Of a stretch of 64,000 nt of DNA, positions 36,332 to 46,952 are shown piece after piece. The stretch covers positions 55,293,417-55,357,416 of the forward strand of contig CM049319.1 in assembly GCA_026874595.1 (NCBI GenBank), written 5' to 3'. The stretch is from Sipunculus nudus (lineage: Eukaryota > Annelida > Sipuncula > Golfingiida > Sipunculidae). The stretch's first letter is position 1, and each line of letters starts with the position of its first letter. The notes under the pieces are model-generated. The model searched no databases, had not been told where the DNA came from, and saw only the letters and a program-made list of their open reading frames with translations. The position numbers and the translations under genes were made by a program.

Positions 36332-36451
36332 TATGAGGCCCTCTGAAATATGAACCTCCGTTGCTGGTTTGATTGAAAGTTCTGTGACTTGGGGTTGAGG
36401 GGGTCGAGGTTGGGGGAAGGAGTTTCAAATCTCTAATTAAACGACTGCTCA

Positions 36452-37840
36452 TAATTTAACCATTTTAATTGAAGATATAATTAAAATGTCCAAATAACAA
36501 AATGTATATGTGGTTAGTCATGTAATATTTTTTTTCAGAAAGCATACATATCGAATTAATCTGACCTTTTGACCTCCACCCCAAGTCGTTGGAATTTATC
36601 TTAATGCGTGAAAATTTCATTTCAGTAAGACCGTGCCCTGATTTTGGTAATTTGATATGAGTAAACTAATTTGTTAGTGAAGATTCTGACGTACAGGTGG
36701 CGCTCTTGACAGTGTACCTTCACAGATCGTTCAATCTATTGCACTGAACTCCGTACATAGCTAGGTTTGTGAATGGTGAGGGCCCATAGAATCGATTCAT
36801 TTATCTATTCTTCACCCTCGATTCAATTCTCGATTTATTTCTAACTTACTAAACTAAAAATTATTATACTAAATCTAGGACTTAAAAAAATTAATGAATT
36901 TTGAGTAAATTTCAGAAAATAAAAGAAAAATGTCGTTCTTCGCCCGTTTGTCGCCGCCATTTATAAGTGAAGTGGTCCACAACGAACGCTTAAAGTAGAT
37001 TTCGTATTGATACCTGATTAAGAGCTTCGACATCGAGAACTGCTCAACTGTCAAAGTTGAGAGCTCAACGAGGACTTCAGGATGATACATGCAAAAAATA
37101 GAAATAGAAAAGAATCGATTCGAAGATTAATAATCGATTGCAATTGCAATTGAATACATTGATTCAACTCCCCTATTGCAAGCACAATGGAGTCCCAGTA
37201 ATTCAAACCGAGTACTCGAGTTTATATTCACTTCGAATTTCAGACATTTAATCAACCATATTGTTATATTTTATAGGTTGTTATAAATCTGTACATCTAA
37301 TTTATTCTAAACAACATAAATTAGCGTACTGCCCATGAAATGGATATATTCACTCACCAGGTGTATTAAATATATATGAAATATAGTGTATTCTCCTTAA
37401 AATATTACGTTATTCTGAAATATTGCGTGATCAGTGGCACCAAAAAAGAAACATAAAGCGCATGACCGCCAATTAGTGGTCGTATTGCGGAACTTCACAA
37501 GTCAAGATGTTAAAAGCTTCCAACCGGTGTTCTTTTTTCAATGTTTCTTTTTTTTAAATGTTTTCTTCCTTTTTTCAATTGACACGTGGATTTTGTTTAC
37601 TCAACACTGAACTTCTAAATGAGGTGAACTGGAGCTATTAAACATGTTGTCCTCGGATATTTTTGTTTTGAAATCTTTTTACTCATCCAAGAGGAACTTA
37701 TAAAGGGAGATAACACATCTATCTTATCATAAAGAAATTGCAATCCAAGGAACGCAAGCCTCCGCCATTTTTAGGCTCCCTATTGTTAGCATTCACTTAT
37801 TCGGTGCATATTAACAGGTTCTTTTGTGCATAAGCATATT
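36452..37840. other. Gene-free DNA with ATCGATT-rich repeat remnants
   Basis: No gene was recognised. Between about 36,790 and 37,170 words such as AATCGATTCATTTAT, CTCGATTCAATTCTCGATT, AATCGATTCGAAG and TAATCGATTGCAATTGCAATTG recur. They echo TAATCGATTA-containing stretches in the duplicated unit (about 12,555-12,715 and 13,996-14,080), suggesting an old interspersed family. Confidence 0.4.
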
Positions 37841-37852
37841 CCTTGATGACTT

Positions 37853-37997
37853 TTCTGAGTCCGGATCATGTGCCGGATCCACACCAAAATTTAATTGATC
37901 CTTCATTTGCCCATACGAGAGAAGCCCTGAAGATTTCATGAGATTAAGTTCAAGATTGCGCGAGTTATGTTGTGAAAAGCCACACAAACGTACACCC
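37853..37997 (+). repeat. Relic of a widespread invertebrate interspersed repeat
   Basis: GATCCACACCAAAATTTAAT, CCTTCATTTGCCCATACGAG, AGATTTCATGAGATTAAGTT, GCGAGTTATGTTGTGAAAAG and CACACAAACGTAC follow, in order, the pattern I recall for a very common marine-invertebrate repeat. That pattern runs: gatcc, 'aaatttaatc', 'tttcatgaaaatccgttc', 'gagttatgttgc', then an ACAAACAAACG tail. The minus-strand open frame across it is therefore probably not a gene. Family assignment is from memory. Confidence 0.4.
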
Positions 37998-38680
37998 ACA
38001 CTGTCACCCATAAACGAACTGGATTGGACGCATATCCTGACAGAAGACTGGCATCGCTTCACATATACATTACCAGATTAAGTTTTCCCTTTATAGTGTC
38101 GCCATGGCAACGAATACTCAATTTTGTGAATAGGAAAAACTTCTCGAGAACTTAAGTCCAAAATTTGCAACAAGTTTCAACCTTAGAGTGCTCCCCAACC
38201 CGCTTTGGGTCCCTGTCTTATTTCAAAGGAAACGTTCTCCATATAAAATACTTCTGATAGATTGATATTTAGCAGTCCCCTCCCCCCTTTGTTTTGAGCT
38301 TACGACCACGCTATTGAATGTGTAGGCTACATCCTGGCTTCATATGACGTCACTGGCTTATCCGGGTTCATATACTTATAGACCAGAACAAATTATATAA
38401 AAGTATAAAAAAGTGAATGGCCCGAATTTGTATCGAGAGTGTAACCTTGAAGGGACAGTTGGTATATTGATAAACTGATAACTAAGGATTAAAACCTGAC
38501 ACGATAACTCATAAAATATTAGTCTGATTATCTGTAGCATAATTATAAAACAAGATACTAGTATATGTGTTTCAAAAGAGAGATAAAGTACATTGGGTGA
38601 TGTAGAACTTGTGTGTTGAACCCGGATATTTACATATTAATTCTGTGTACTTTAAGGGTCTCTCATTCTCTCTGATATCA

Positions 38681-38751
38681 TCACCATCATCAACATCATC
38701 ATCACAAAAAATATTTACATATAAGCATTCATAAGATCACTTTAAACTCGA

Positions 38752-38784
<33 letters not shown>

Positions 38785-39012
38785 TCTCTCCCACTCTCTC
38801 TCACTCTCTCGCTCGCTCCCCCTCACTCTCTCTCTCTCTCACATGCACACATCGTCGTCGTTTTCACTCTCATCATCTTCATCAACAGAAAGAGGAAATA
38901 TTTACATTAAAACATTTACAACATTACTTTTAACTACTATCTCCATCTCCCACACGCTCCCTCTCCCTCCCCCCCCCCTTCTCTCTCTCTCACACACACA
39001 CACACACATGCA
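38681..39012. repeat. Compound ATC/CT/CA microsatellite region
   Basis: Runs of ATC-type triplets (about 38,678-38,705 and 38,862-38,886), CT tracts with interruptions (about 38,752-38,852 and 38,945-38,989) and a CA run (about 38,990-39,008). Ser/Leu-rich frames are artefacts. Confidence 0.9.
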
Positions 39013-39807
39013 CCTCGTCGTCGTCACAGTTACCCTCATCACCATATCATCATTATCATCATTTGAATGGTCAAACAACTCATTTGAACTGATCGTTAGG
39101 ATCATAAATTTTCCAATAAGAACGATATTTTACCAAGGATTCTAATACAGTTTATCTAACCTGTTACACAAATTTAGAACAAACAATGGCAATATGATGA
39201 ACAATAACACGTCTGTCAGAGAAGATACTTTTTATTATCTGGGATAGATTAAGTACAGAGATTCAGAGTGAGATATGGACACATTTTTTAATGGTTATAC
39301 ATTTCCATGGTTACTGACAGGGAAAGATCTTTATCTAATGTGCAGTTATTAGCCAGACAGAGTTGTTTATTTTGTTATAGATGTTAACATGCACACACAT
39401 ATAAACGCCATATTGAGTAGGCGTATGGACATTTTTGTTTTATTCCGAAACTTGGAATTCAGTTTATAATATCAAAATAGTTTGTTTAACGTATTTAATC
39501 AATTGCACCATCCGTCCAAATATTTCATATTACATTTAAAAAAGAAGACTGGGTAATTTATTTTGCAAAGATCAAAATAAGGAAAAAAATAGACAACCCA
39601 ACGCCGGCAACTGGGCGATAATGGGAAAATATCAGCGAGTGAACGACCTTGGAATTAGGTAAAGGTCAAAAATAAATATATAAGGTGGAAATATATCCCA
39701 TATGACAAATATTGTGCCCGAAGGTTATTTAAAAAAAAAAAGAAAAAAAAAAAAGAAAACATTTTATATTGATGGATTTGCACTCTTGGGAAATGAGAGA
39801 GAGTGTG

Positions 39808-39841
<34 letters not shown>

Positions 39842-40423
39842 CGAGAACGAGAAATTTTATGTCGTTTGATGCGTGGTTACGTGAAATAAACAGAAACACA
39901 CCCCGCCAAAAGTGATCAATTTCACGACCACACCCTGGGCTAGTACATATCAATGTTAGATTTCATCTGTAACAGTGAACCAAGGCGGCGCTGTGCCAAA
40001 TATATCCATAACGGTGTCATGTTTGAGATGCGTGTACAAAATTAACAGTTCTGATAAATACTTAAAACAGAGCTTTTTTTACTGTGTGTGTGTGTTATTT
40101 TCACGCAATATGAGAGTCTCAATGATTATCAATTTTATCACACCAATAACACTTTAACTACTGGTGTAAAAATAATGACTTTTAATATAAATTACGCTCA
40201 TTAACACATAAAGATACTTATCAGGCTTTCATAACGTAGAAATTTGTTTTATTTGTTTAACTTATTGACATAATATAGATCTCAAGGCTGATGTTTGTAA
40301 TGAGGTAATTCCTGTTATATATACGCAAAAAATTCTCAGAACGAGATGAATGAAAACTGATTATTTATGTATTATCCAAAAGGAACTTGGGAGCGGTGAT
40401 TAAGACTATAAGCCTGTTGTGAA
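39013..40423. other. Gene-free DNA
   Basis: Nothing gene-like was recognised. A poly(A) tract with G interruptions covers about 39,730-39,758 and a (GA)n tract about 39,807-39,838. Confidence 0.55.
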
Positions 40424-40720
40424 AGGGGCTTATATCTGACGTCTGTTGACAAAAGATGATCCCTTGAACCTTCTATAAAAATAGGTCAGAAAACGCTAAT
40501 CCAACCATACACACGACGTTTAATTTGTTTATGTCCACATGATTATAACATGTGGGGGCCGCCAAAAAAATCTAACCACATTCAACAGGGATACATTCCG
40601 GCAGGTCAGAAGAACTAGAGTTTTTTTTTCAAAGGATTTTTGCAGCGAGTGATCATCCACACATATCTGCGACCGACCACTTGAGGTTATACGTGTATTT
40701 CTGTTTGTGCCCATGCATCA
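40424..40720 (+). repeat. Dispersed repeat family R1, copy 2 of 3
   Basis: Matches 9066-9400 with landmarks AAAGGGGCTTATATCTGACG, ATTATAACATGTGGGGGCCG, ACATTCAACAGGGAT, GGCAGGTCAGA and TTTTTGCAGCGAGTGATC. It lies just upstream of the LINE at 40.9 kb, but there is no sign that the two were inserted together. Confidence 0.65.
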
Positions 40721-40912
40721 TGGTTACTAACACCATGTAGGTAAATTTGGATGTTATGAAACTTTTCCTAATAGTAATTATCTATCTTTCATAAATATGT
40801 ACGCAGATTAAACCTGAAATCACATTAATTCTACAGAAAAATGTAGGTGAATAGCCGACGTTGAGAAAACACACACACAAAAATGATTTTTTTGTGAATT
40901 TTACAAGTATAG

Positions 40913-41471
40913 ATGAGGAAAACAGAACATCTTCGTTCTAAATCGTCTTTGGGTCTCACTATTCTTGGTGATTCCATGACGAAGAGACTTGACATCAATG
41001 CAATACAAAAGACCACACGTTTCTATTCGTAAAAAATCCAAATATTACACAATCGATCAGACTCTGAGAAATGCAGTCTGATGACGCGGTGCTAGTACAT
41101 GTTGGTACAAATCACATAGAACGGGAATCTGCTCATGACATCATTAAAACTCTCAGAAAACTAGAAGAAATCTTGAAAAATAACGCAAATGTTAAAAATA
41201 TCATATTCAGTTCCCTTGTAGCTAGGAAATGTGCATCATATGAAGCCAGGAAAATTAGATTAGTTAACGCTGCCATAGAGGTTATGTGTATAAATAACAA
41301 ATGGTCATATCTTGACAATATCAATATTGATTGTCACACATTGGTCGGGATGGGGTACACTTGAACAAACGAGGATGTAGAGTTATGCAGAGCAATTTTG
41401 CACATCTCATAGACTTGCTGGCCAAATCTTATCATATTCATAATGGTACAGAATCAATTGAGTTAGTTTAG
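40913..41471 (+). pseudogene. SGNH-hydrolase-like ORF1 region of the LINE
   Basis: In the frame of 40,913 the translation contains LTILGDSMTKRLD, the SGNH block I with the nucleophile Ser (GDS at 40,967-40,975), until a TAA at 41,030-41,032. From 41,071 another frame gives VLVHVGTNHIE (block with GTN, oxyanion-hole Asn). After a further shift, the frame from 41,349 gives DGVHLNKRG, the block V Asp/His pair, and ends at TAG 41,469-41,471. All blocks are present but in three frames. SGNH/esterase-type ORF1 domains are known from CR1 and L2 LINEs; their role in retrotransposition is thought to be membrane or RNP related. Confidence 0.75.
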
Positions 41472-41499
41472 CGATAAAAACTCCACGTCATTCAACCTA

Positions 41500-42530
41500 C
41501 TTTACTCAATGACGACCCAAAGCTTCCGATAGTTAATAACGTATACTCATTAGCTGATGAGTTGCCAAGCTTATTAGAAGCTAAGGGTACAATTTTGGCG
41601 CATCTTAATGTACGCAGTTTAATACCGAAAGTTGATGAGATTCGCTTTCATTTCAGGCCACATGTTTTAGCTTTAACCAAGTCTTGGCTTGACAAACTTA
41701 CTTGATTCTGAGGTCTCCATCGAATATTATGTGCATTTTAGACACGACAGACACCGACATGGCGGAGGTGTAATTATGTATATTTTAACATCCCTAAAAC
41801 CGCAAGTATTTCAGCCAGTGTCTGGTAGCATTGAAAGTGTATGGGTGAAAATTACTCTTGGAATGAAAACTATTTTAATAGGATCCGTTTACAGGCCTCC
41901 GAAAGCATCAAGTGAATATATTGATGATTTGCTAGATGTTATTGGTCAAGCTTTTAAGATCTCTAAATACGTCATTTTGTTAGGAGATTTTAATGTTGAT
42001 TACTTGCAGCCTAACAAGTTAAAATCAAGTAAACTTGATTTAGCAGAACGGTTATTTGGGATGAAACAACTAATTCCTACATCCACTCGTGTTACCAAAC
42101 ATTCAAAAACATTGATAAACCTTATTTATACTTCCAATCCTGAAATGCATTACAGTTCTAAAGTTTACCAGTTGACCCTGAGTGATCACTTTCTAACGGC
42201 AACAATTTTAAAGAAACAAAATGATGTAAAGAACAATCCAAAATATGTAACCTGTCGCAACTTAAGACTTTTTAACAAGGATAAATTCTTTCAAAAAATA
42301 TATTCATCTTTTTTCATGACATCTTTAATTCCTAACATGACTGATCTTAATTTGGCATGGAAGATGTGGCAATCTGAATTTGTAAAAATCTGCAATAATA
42401 ATGCTCCGTTCTACAAACGACGAGTAAAATCTACCCCCAATAGATGGGTGACTGATAAAATACTAAATTTAATATATGCACGTGAATTTGCGAATAAAAA
42501 AGCAAGACGGACAAAAAGTGCTTCTGACTA
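41500..42530 (+). pseudogene. Endonuclease (EEP/APE-like) domain of the LINE
   Basis: The N-terminal part, in the frame of 41,598, reads AHLNVRSLIPKVDEIRF and LALTKSWLDK. The catalytic Glu of the usual T-E-(S/T)-W-L box is Lys here. A frameshift near 41,690-41,705 moves to the frame that stays open to the TAG at 42,529-42,531. That frame holds HGGGVIMYI, GSVYRPPKASS, LLGDFNVDY (catalytic Asp/Asn) and LSDHFL (Asp-His pair). The usual D in the (S/T)LIDLI box is Asn (TLINLIYTS). The domain nicks target DNA in active elements. The Glu-to-Lys change alone should inactivate it. Confidence 0.8.
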
Positions 42531-42531
42531 G

Positions 42532-42857
42532 AATGAATATGGACGTCTTCGTAATACCGTTACTCGTGAAATTCACAAAAATCGCTCTCGATACTATTCT
42601 GACCTAATTCGTTCAAACGTCTCTAAACCTAGTACAATTTGGAAGGCACTAAAGCACGTAATCCCTTCAAATAAGAACACGTAAAAAACAAATACTGATA
42701 TCGACTGTGATAAATTTAACGATTTCTTTAGTTCTGTGGGAAAACATATAAGGAAGATTTCCAAGGGAAAGTTGAAACAAATTCGTTTATCATCAATTCT
42801 TCTGCAAAAAGGTTCTATTTTCCTCGTGGTTCTACGCGTTTTGTCCATTCTCGTTTA
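42532..42857 (+). pseudogene. Linker between endonuclease and RT, broken
   Basis: Past the TAG the same frame continues with RNTVTREIHKNRSRYYSDL and IWKALKHVIPSNK up to a TAA at 42,682-42,684, then KFNDFFSSVGKHI. A frameshift near 42,745-42,760 then enters the RT frame (FYFPRGSTRFVHSRLMELD). These are typical pre-RT linker motifs of jockey/CR1 elements, so the ATG at 42,858 is internal and not a true start. Confidence 0.75.
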
Positions 42858-44342
42858 ATGGAATTAGATGTAACATTAAAGGATGATGTGTTAGGGATGC
42901 CTGGATTCTTTCTTAAAATAGCTTCATCTGTAATTTCTCCATGCTTGCCTCATCTGTTTAAGCTTTCTCTTTCAATTGGCATTGTTCCTCAGGACTGGAA
43001 AACTGCGCGTATCACTCCAATTTACAAGGGTTCTGGTACCAAGTGTGACCCTACCAATTATCGTCCTATTTCCGTCACTGGACATGTCCCAAAAATTTTA
43101 GAACATTTTGTAAAAAGCCATGTTGTCGCACACCTTAATAAAAGTAAAATGTTTACTGATAAACAGTTCGCATACCTACCAAATCGATCAACTCATTTAG
43201 CCTTACACACGCTAGTCGATGAATGTCTTACTAACATAGATAATTATAATATTACAGCTGCGTGCTTTATGGACATAAAGAAGGGTTTTGACAGCCTCGA
43301 TCATTCTATATTGCTCAAAAAATTCCAGAAGTATGGAATAGAAAATGTAGAGCTCGCATGGTTCAATTCTTATTTATCCGACAGACGCCAGTTCGTTTCC
43401 TTCTGTGGTTCAATTTCGAAAACTTTTACCGTAAACATCGGTACTCCTCAAGGCACAGTACTAGGACCTATACTGTTTCTTATTTATATGAATGATTTTC
43501 CGAGCTATATGAATAACAAGTGTATACTTTCTGCTGACGATATCACACTGCTTACCTGTGCTGATTCCGCCGATAATGCAATCAGCCATTTACAAAGCAA
43601 GATTGACATGGCCCTAATATGGTTCAGAGTAAATCATTTATGTATCAACCCTGTTAAATCGAGTATTGTGATATATAGTCATAACTCTAATTTTACCAAA
43701 AATATTAACATTTATGATGTTACATTAATTCCCAAAAATAACACGAAACTTTTGGGTTTAATCGTCGACTCCCGCTTAAAATGGAAAGATCACGTAGATT
43801 ATATTTACGATAAAATTATCACAAAATTACATGTTCTTTACCGACTTAGCAAGTTTCTTCAAACACCAACCCTAAAACGTATATTTTTTTATTCTCTTAT
43901 TCAAAGCCATATTGATTACTGTATTTCTGTTTGGGGTGGATGCTCGAAAACGTACAAGTCAAAAATCCAGAGACTCCAAAATAAAGCTGCCCGTATTGTT
44001 ACAAAAAACTTCAATATAAATACTTCTCATGCATCATTAATAATTCAGGTAGGTTGGATGACCGTGGAACAGAGATATCGCTATTTTGTAAATCTTTTAG
44101 TTTTTAAATGTTTATTTGGTGATGCACCTCCTACTGTCAGACATGGCCTCAAATATGCACGTAACCCATACAATACACGTCACACGACCAGTGGCAATCT
44201 TGCCATCATAAAACCGAGAACTGACAGATTTAAATCAAGCTTTCTTTACGCAGGCCCGCATCACTGGAATCAACTTCCCAATAATTTAAGACACGTAACT
44301 GATGTTAAGCGTTTTAAACAACTATATAAATACTTTCTATGA
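42858..44342 (+). pseudogene. Reverse transcriptase of the LINE, open but with altered catalytic box
   Basis: A 494-codon open frame covers RT motifs 0 to 7 and the C-terminal region. Visible are IVPQDWKTARITPIYKGSG and NYRPISVTG (motifs 1-2), FAYLPNRSTHLAL, AACFMDIKKGFDS (motif A, first catalytic Asp), GTPQGTVLGPILFLIYMNDF (motif B) and ILSADDITLL (motif C). NPVKSSIVIYS and LLGLIVDSRLKWKDH follow, then the C-terminal GPHHWNQLPNNLR and FKQLYKYFL. Motif C is normally YADD/FADD; here codon 43,530-43,532 is TCT (Ser), one base from a Tyr codon. This Tyr/Phe normally gates dNTP sugar discrimination. The frame lacks its own endonuclease because of the upstream lesions. Confidence 0.9.
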
Positions 44343-44640
44343 TGATTTCCATGTTTTTAAACTCATAATTCAGTTACTCGACCTTTATAATTGAATATGA
44401 TTACATTTGTGTCATATGTAGCAATCTATGTTTTAAATATGTGTATGTTTAGATCATTGTTTTAAACATTTTATTTTTTTTCAATGACTATTTTAATATG
44501 AGCATGTATTGTATAACCGTTTGTCAATGTATATTTCTCTGTAATATTTCCAGGACCTCATTAAAAAAAGCTGAACATGCTGAATGGGCCATCCTGGTAA
44601 AATATATGTATAAATAAATAAAAATAGATAAAATAAAATA
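44343..44640 (+). mobile_element. LINE 3' UTR and A+T-rich tail
   Basis: After the RT stop there is A+T-rich sequence, then GAACATGCTGAATGGGCCATC and a tail of TAAATAAATAAAAATAGATA-type repeats. CR1/jockey-like elements end in short A+T repeats of this kind rather than a pure poly(A). Confidence 0.65.
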
Positions 44641-46890
44641 TACTTGATGATTCTTCAAGCTGGAAAACCATTTTGACGAGAGGTTTTTTCCAGAAGAACA
44701 TTACACGTTACTCATACTGATATGGTTTTTGTGACAAGTACATTATGATATTTAAATTAAAATAGCACCAGTATTGCAATATTGGCGTTAGCATACATCA
44801 GGTCTAATTTCTGAGGAATCGCATTATATGTGTTTCCCTGCATGAGGCCCTGGTTTCCAATACAGGTGACAATAAAATGCGTAGAAATACGCTGCCACAG
44901 AACAATTTAGGTGAACAGATCAAGTGGTTTTCTGTATATGACGCATATAAAAAACGTTATATTTGTCTTGATATAAACCTCAAAGCATACCCCTCATACA
45001 AGGAAGTGTTTGTTTATTTTGCAAAACTATAATTAAAAACACAAAACACACATTTTAGTCAATACCATAAAATATTTTGCTTAGCTTAATATTCGCGAGG
45101 TTAAAATTTCGCGATTTCTCCTTTTACATTGTTTCGCGAGGGTCCCGTATTTGAGACCTCACCATACAATCTAATTTTTTTTATAGTTTATTTTGTTCAA
45201 AGTAACTGCCTTTTATTTTTTATGTAAGGAGATAAGAAGAACAAAAACTAAGGAGAAAAGGCTTGGTTAAAACATTGTACAGTAACCTAATTCAGGATAT
45301 GCATATAAACTTTCCCGCGATCCAGATATTGATAAACAAAACCACCGTCACAATATATATATATGCCATATATACCGGCGCTATTCCCTATCTCTTCTAT
45401 CATGCAACCACAAACTGATAATGACATTCATGCTATGGGTGTGAGCCGTGCATGGCCTAGTTTAAATAACCACTGATTACAGCCGTGATATTAAAACTGA
45501 ACTTGGTATACATGCCTCTTGTGTACATGGAGAACTCATGGATAAACATAATATGAGCCTGCATAAAATCATACACTATATTTATAGACATGAAGTAAAA
45601 CCCCGTCTACACGACAGCCCGCGAGAAGCAGCCAGAGTGGTCCTGTTGGCATAAATTTCAACCAGGGTTTATGTTAATATTAGTTGTGATAAATATAGTT
45701 TACCTTGTAATAATCATATAATGGCGATTAATTTTAACAAAATTGAGCATGAAACTCAAACCTTTTGATTACAAAGAATAAAATACGAGACTAGGGTACA
45801 TTTAATGTCGATAGTCGTCATAGCGGGGTTTACAGTATCAGCAGGAGATGCCATAACATCATAATCATTGGAGGAGTCATGTGAGCGGAATGGTCGTGTT
45901 AGCGGGGTGCGCACCGGGCATGATTTCACAGTGTATAAAGCGATGTGTATTTTGCACGTCTCTCAGTGAATCTGGATTTGTCCCTGTTTATTTGTAGTCC
46001 TGTCATTCACATTTTTAATGTGGTTTCATCCCTAGTAAATGGTCCCGGGAAAATACAAGAAACATTAACAACACTCCATGCTGAACGAATACAGGAGTTT
46101 TCATATTCTCGTTTTGTCAGAGCTGGCAATTCTGGTAAAACTAGTCCGTCGCCATATTTGATTAAGTGATTAACACTTGTGAACAAAGGCTTTAGTTGTA
46201 ACCGCATATGCTGAGATAACCTGAGTATACTCGTTAGAAGATATAAAGCTGTTGTTAATTTTCAAGTTTCCATAACTCGTTAATCAGTGGGCTTTTGGGC
46301 TGATAAACTGAATCCTTATAAGACCCGGGCTGAGAGGAAGCAAAGCGGCACAATGCTAGAGACATCTGTCGGCAGCATGTGACAGCAGTATTTAAGGATA
46401 AGTGCGTGGCTGTATTTTCTTTTTTCTATAGAAAGAAATAGTTTATTCTGGAAGAAAGGCATCAGACTCAATGTTCTGATTACAAAGATCAATATTCCAC
46501 TTTAGAATACAAACGAATAAATTCCATAGTTATGCATTTAAAGTAAAATAAAATAAAATAAAATAATAATACATACTTTCTCATCTCTCTATATAAATAT
46601 GAACTAGTGTAACATATTGCCATAACTTTATGCTATTAATATCAACTTTACTACTTTTCAAATAAATCAGAACAAAAACAAAAGCTAGTAAATTCGAAAT
46701 TTCTGCTGTATTTTCCAAATTAAATATTCTTTTGAAATTATATTCACGAGCTTGTGACAGATCTCTTCTTGAATATAAAAAACGTCTTCTCCTCTGTCTA
46801 CTCCTTCCTGTCTACCTGATCCTATCCTGTCTTCCTGATCCTATAGTTAGTCTGTGATTGTAGCTTCTCAGTTGAACGAGATTTTTAAAA
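44641..46890. other. Gene-free DNA with interspersed repeat remnants
   Basis: At about 45,085-45,165 lies a TTCGCGA-type block (AATATTCGCGAGGTT, AATTTCGCGATTTC, TTTCGCGAGGGTCC). At about 45,805-45,940 there are GTCGTCATAGCGGGGTTTAC, GGTCGTGTTAGCGGGGTGCG and TTTCACAGTGTATA. These words are shared with the 'TTCACTGTA-ended' repeats at 11,205-11,245 and 18,836-18,910. No gene was recognised. Confidence 0.5.
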
Positions 46891-46893
<3 letters not shown>

Positions 46894-46950
<57 letters not shown>

Positions 46951-46952
46951 AA
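46894..46952. repeat. (TA)n microsatellite
   Basis: About 59 bases of TA with one TTTA interruption. Confidence 0.95.

Larger units (their letters stand above)
23275..36451. repeat. Tandem 13.2 kb segment, copy 2
   Basis: Direct head-to-tail copy of 10,463-23,274. It ends at GACTGCTCA (36,451), after which the sequence is unrelated. At 13,177 bp it is longer because of three blocks absent from copy 1, partly offset by shorter microsatellites. All elements noted in copy 1 recur: tRNA-like 23,500-23,587, MITE 26,236-26,773, GGTTCC element 27,139-27,385, repeat R2 with its insert 31,839-32,702, SINEs near 34 kb. Otherwise it is gene-free A+T-rich DNA. Confidence 0.95.
40913..44640 (+). mobile_element. 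Non-LTR retrotransposon (jockey/CR1-like), near full length, inactive
   Basis: Three coding modules lie in the order expected for a CR1/L2/jockey-type LINE: an SGNH-hydrolase-like region (40,913-41,471), an AP-like endonuclease (about 41,500-42,530) and a reverse transcriptase (42,858-44,342). They are followed by a roughly 300 bp 3' UTR and a TAAATAAATAAAAATAGATAAAATAAAATA-type tail, split here into A+T-rich repeats at 44,608-44,640. The 5' boundary is not defined and no target duplication was identified. At least three frameshifts and three stops interrupt the reading frames, so the copy is dead but fairly young: the RT frame is open over about 494 codons. Confidence 0.85.

Noticed and set aside
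37811-38062. 83-codon minus-strand frame with ordinary-looking composition
   Set aside because: The reverse strand matches the order of motifs of a common invertebrate repeat, so a gene is unlikely.
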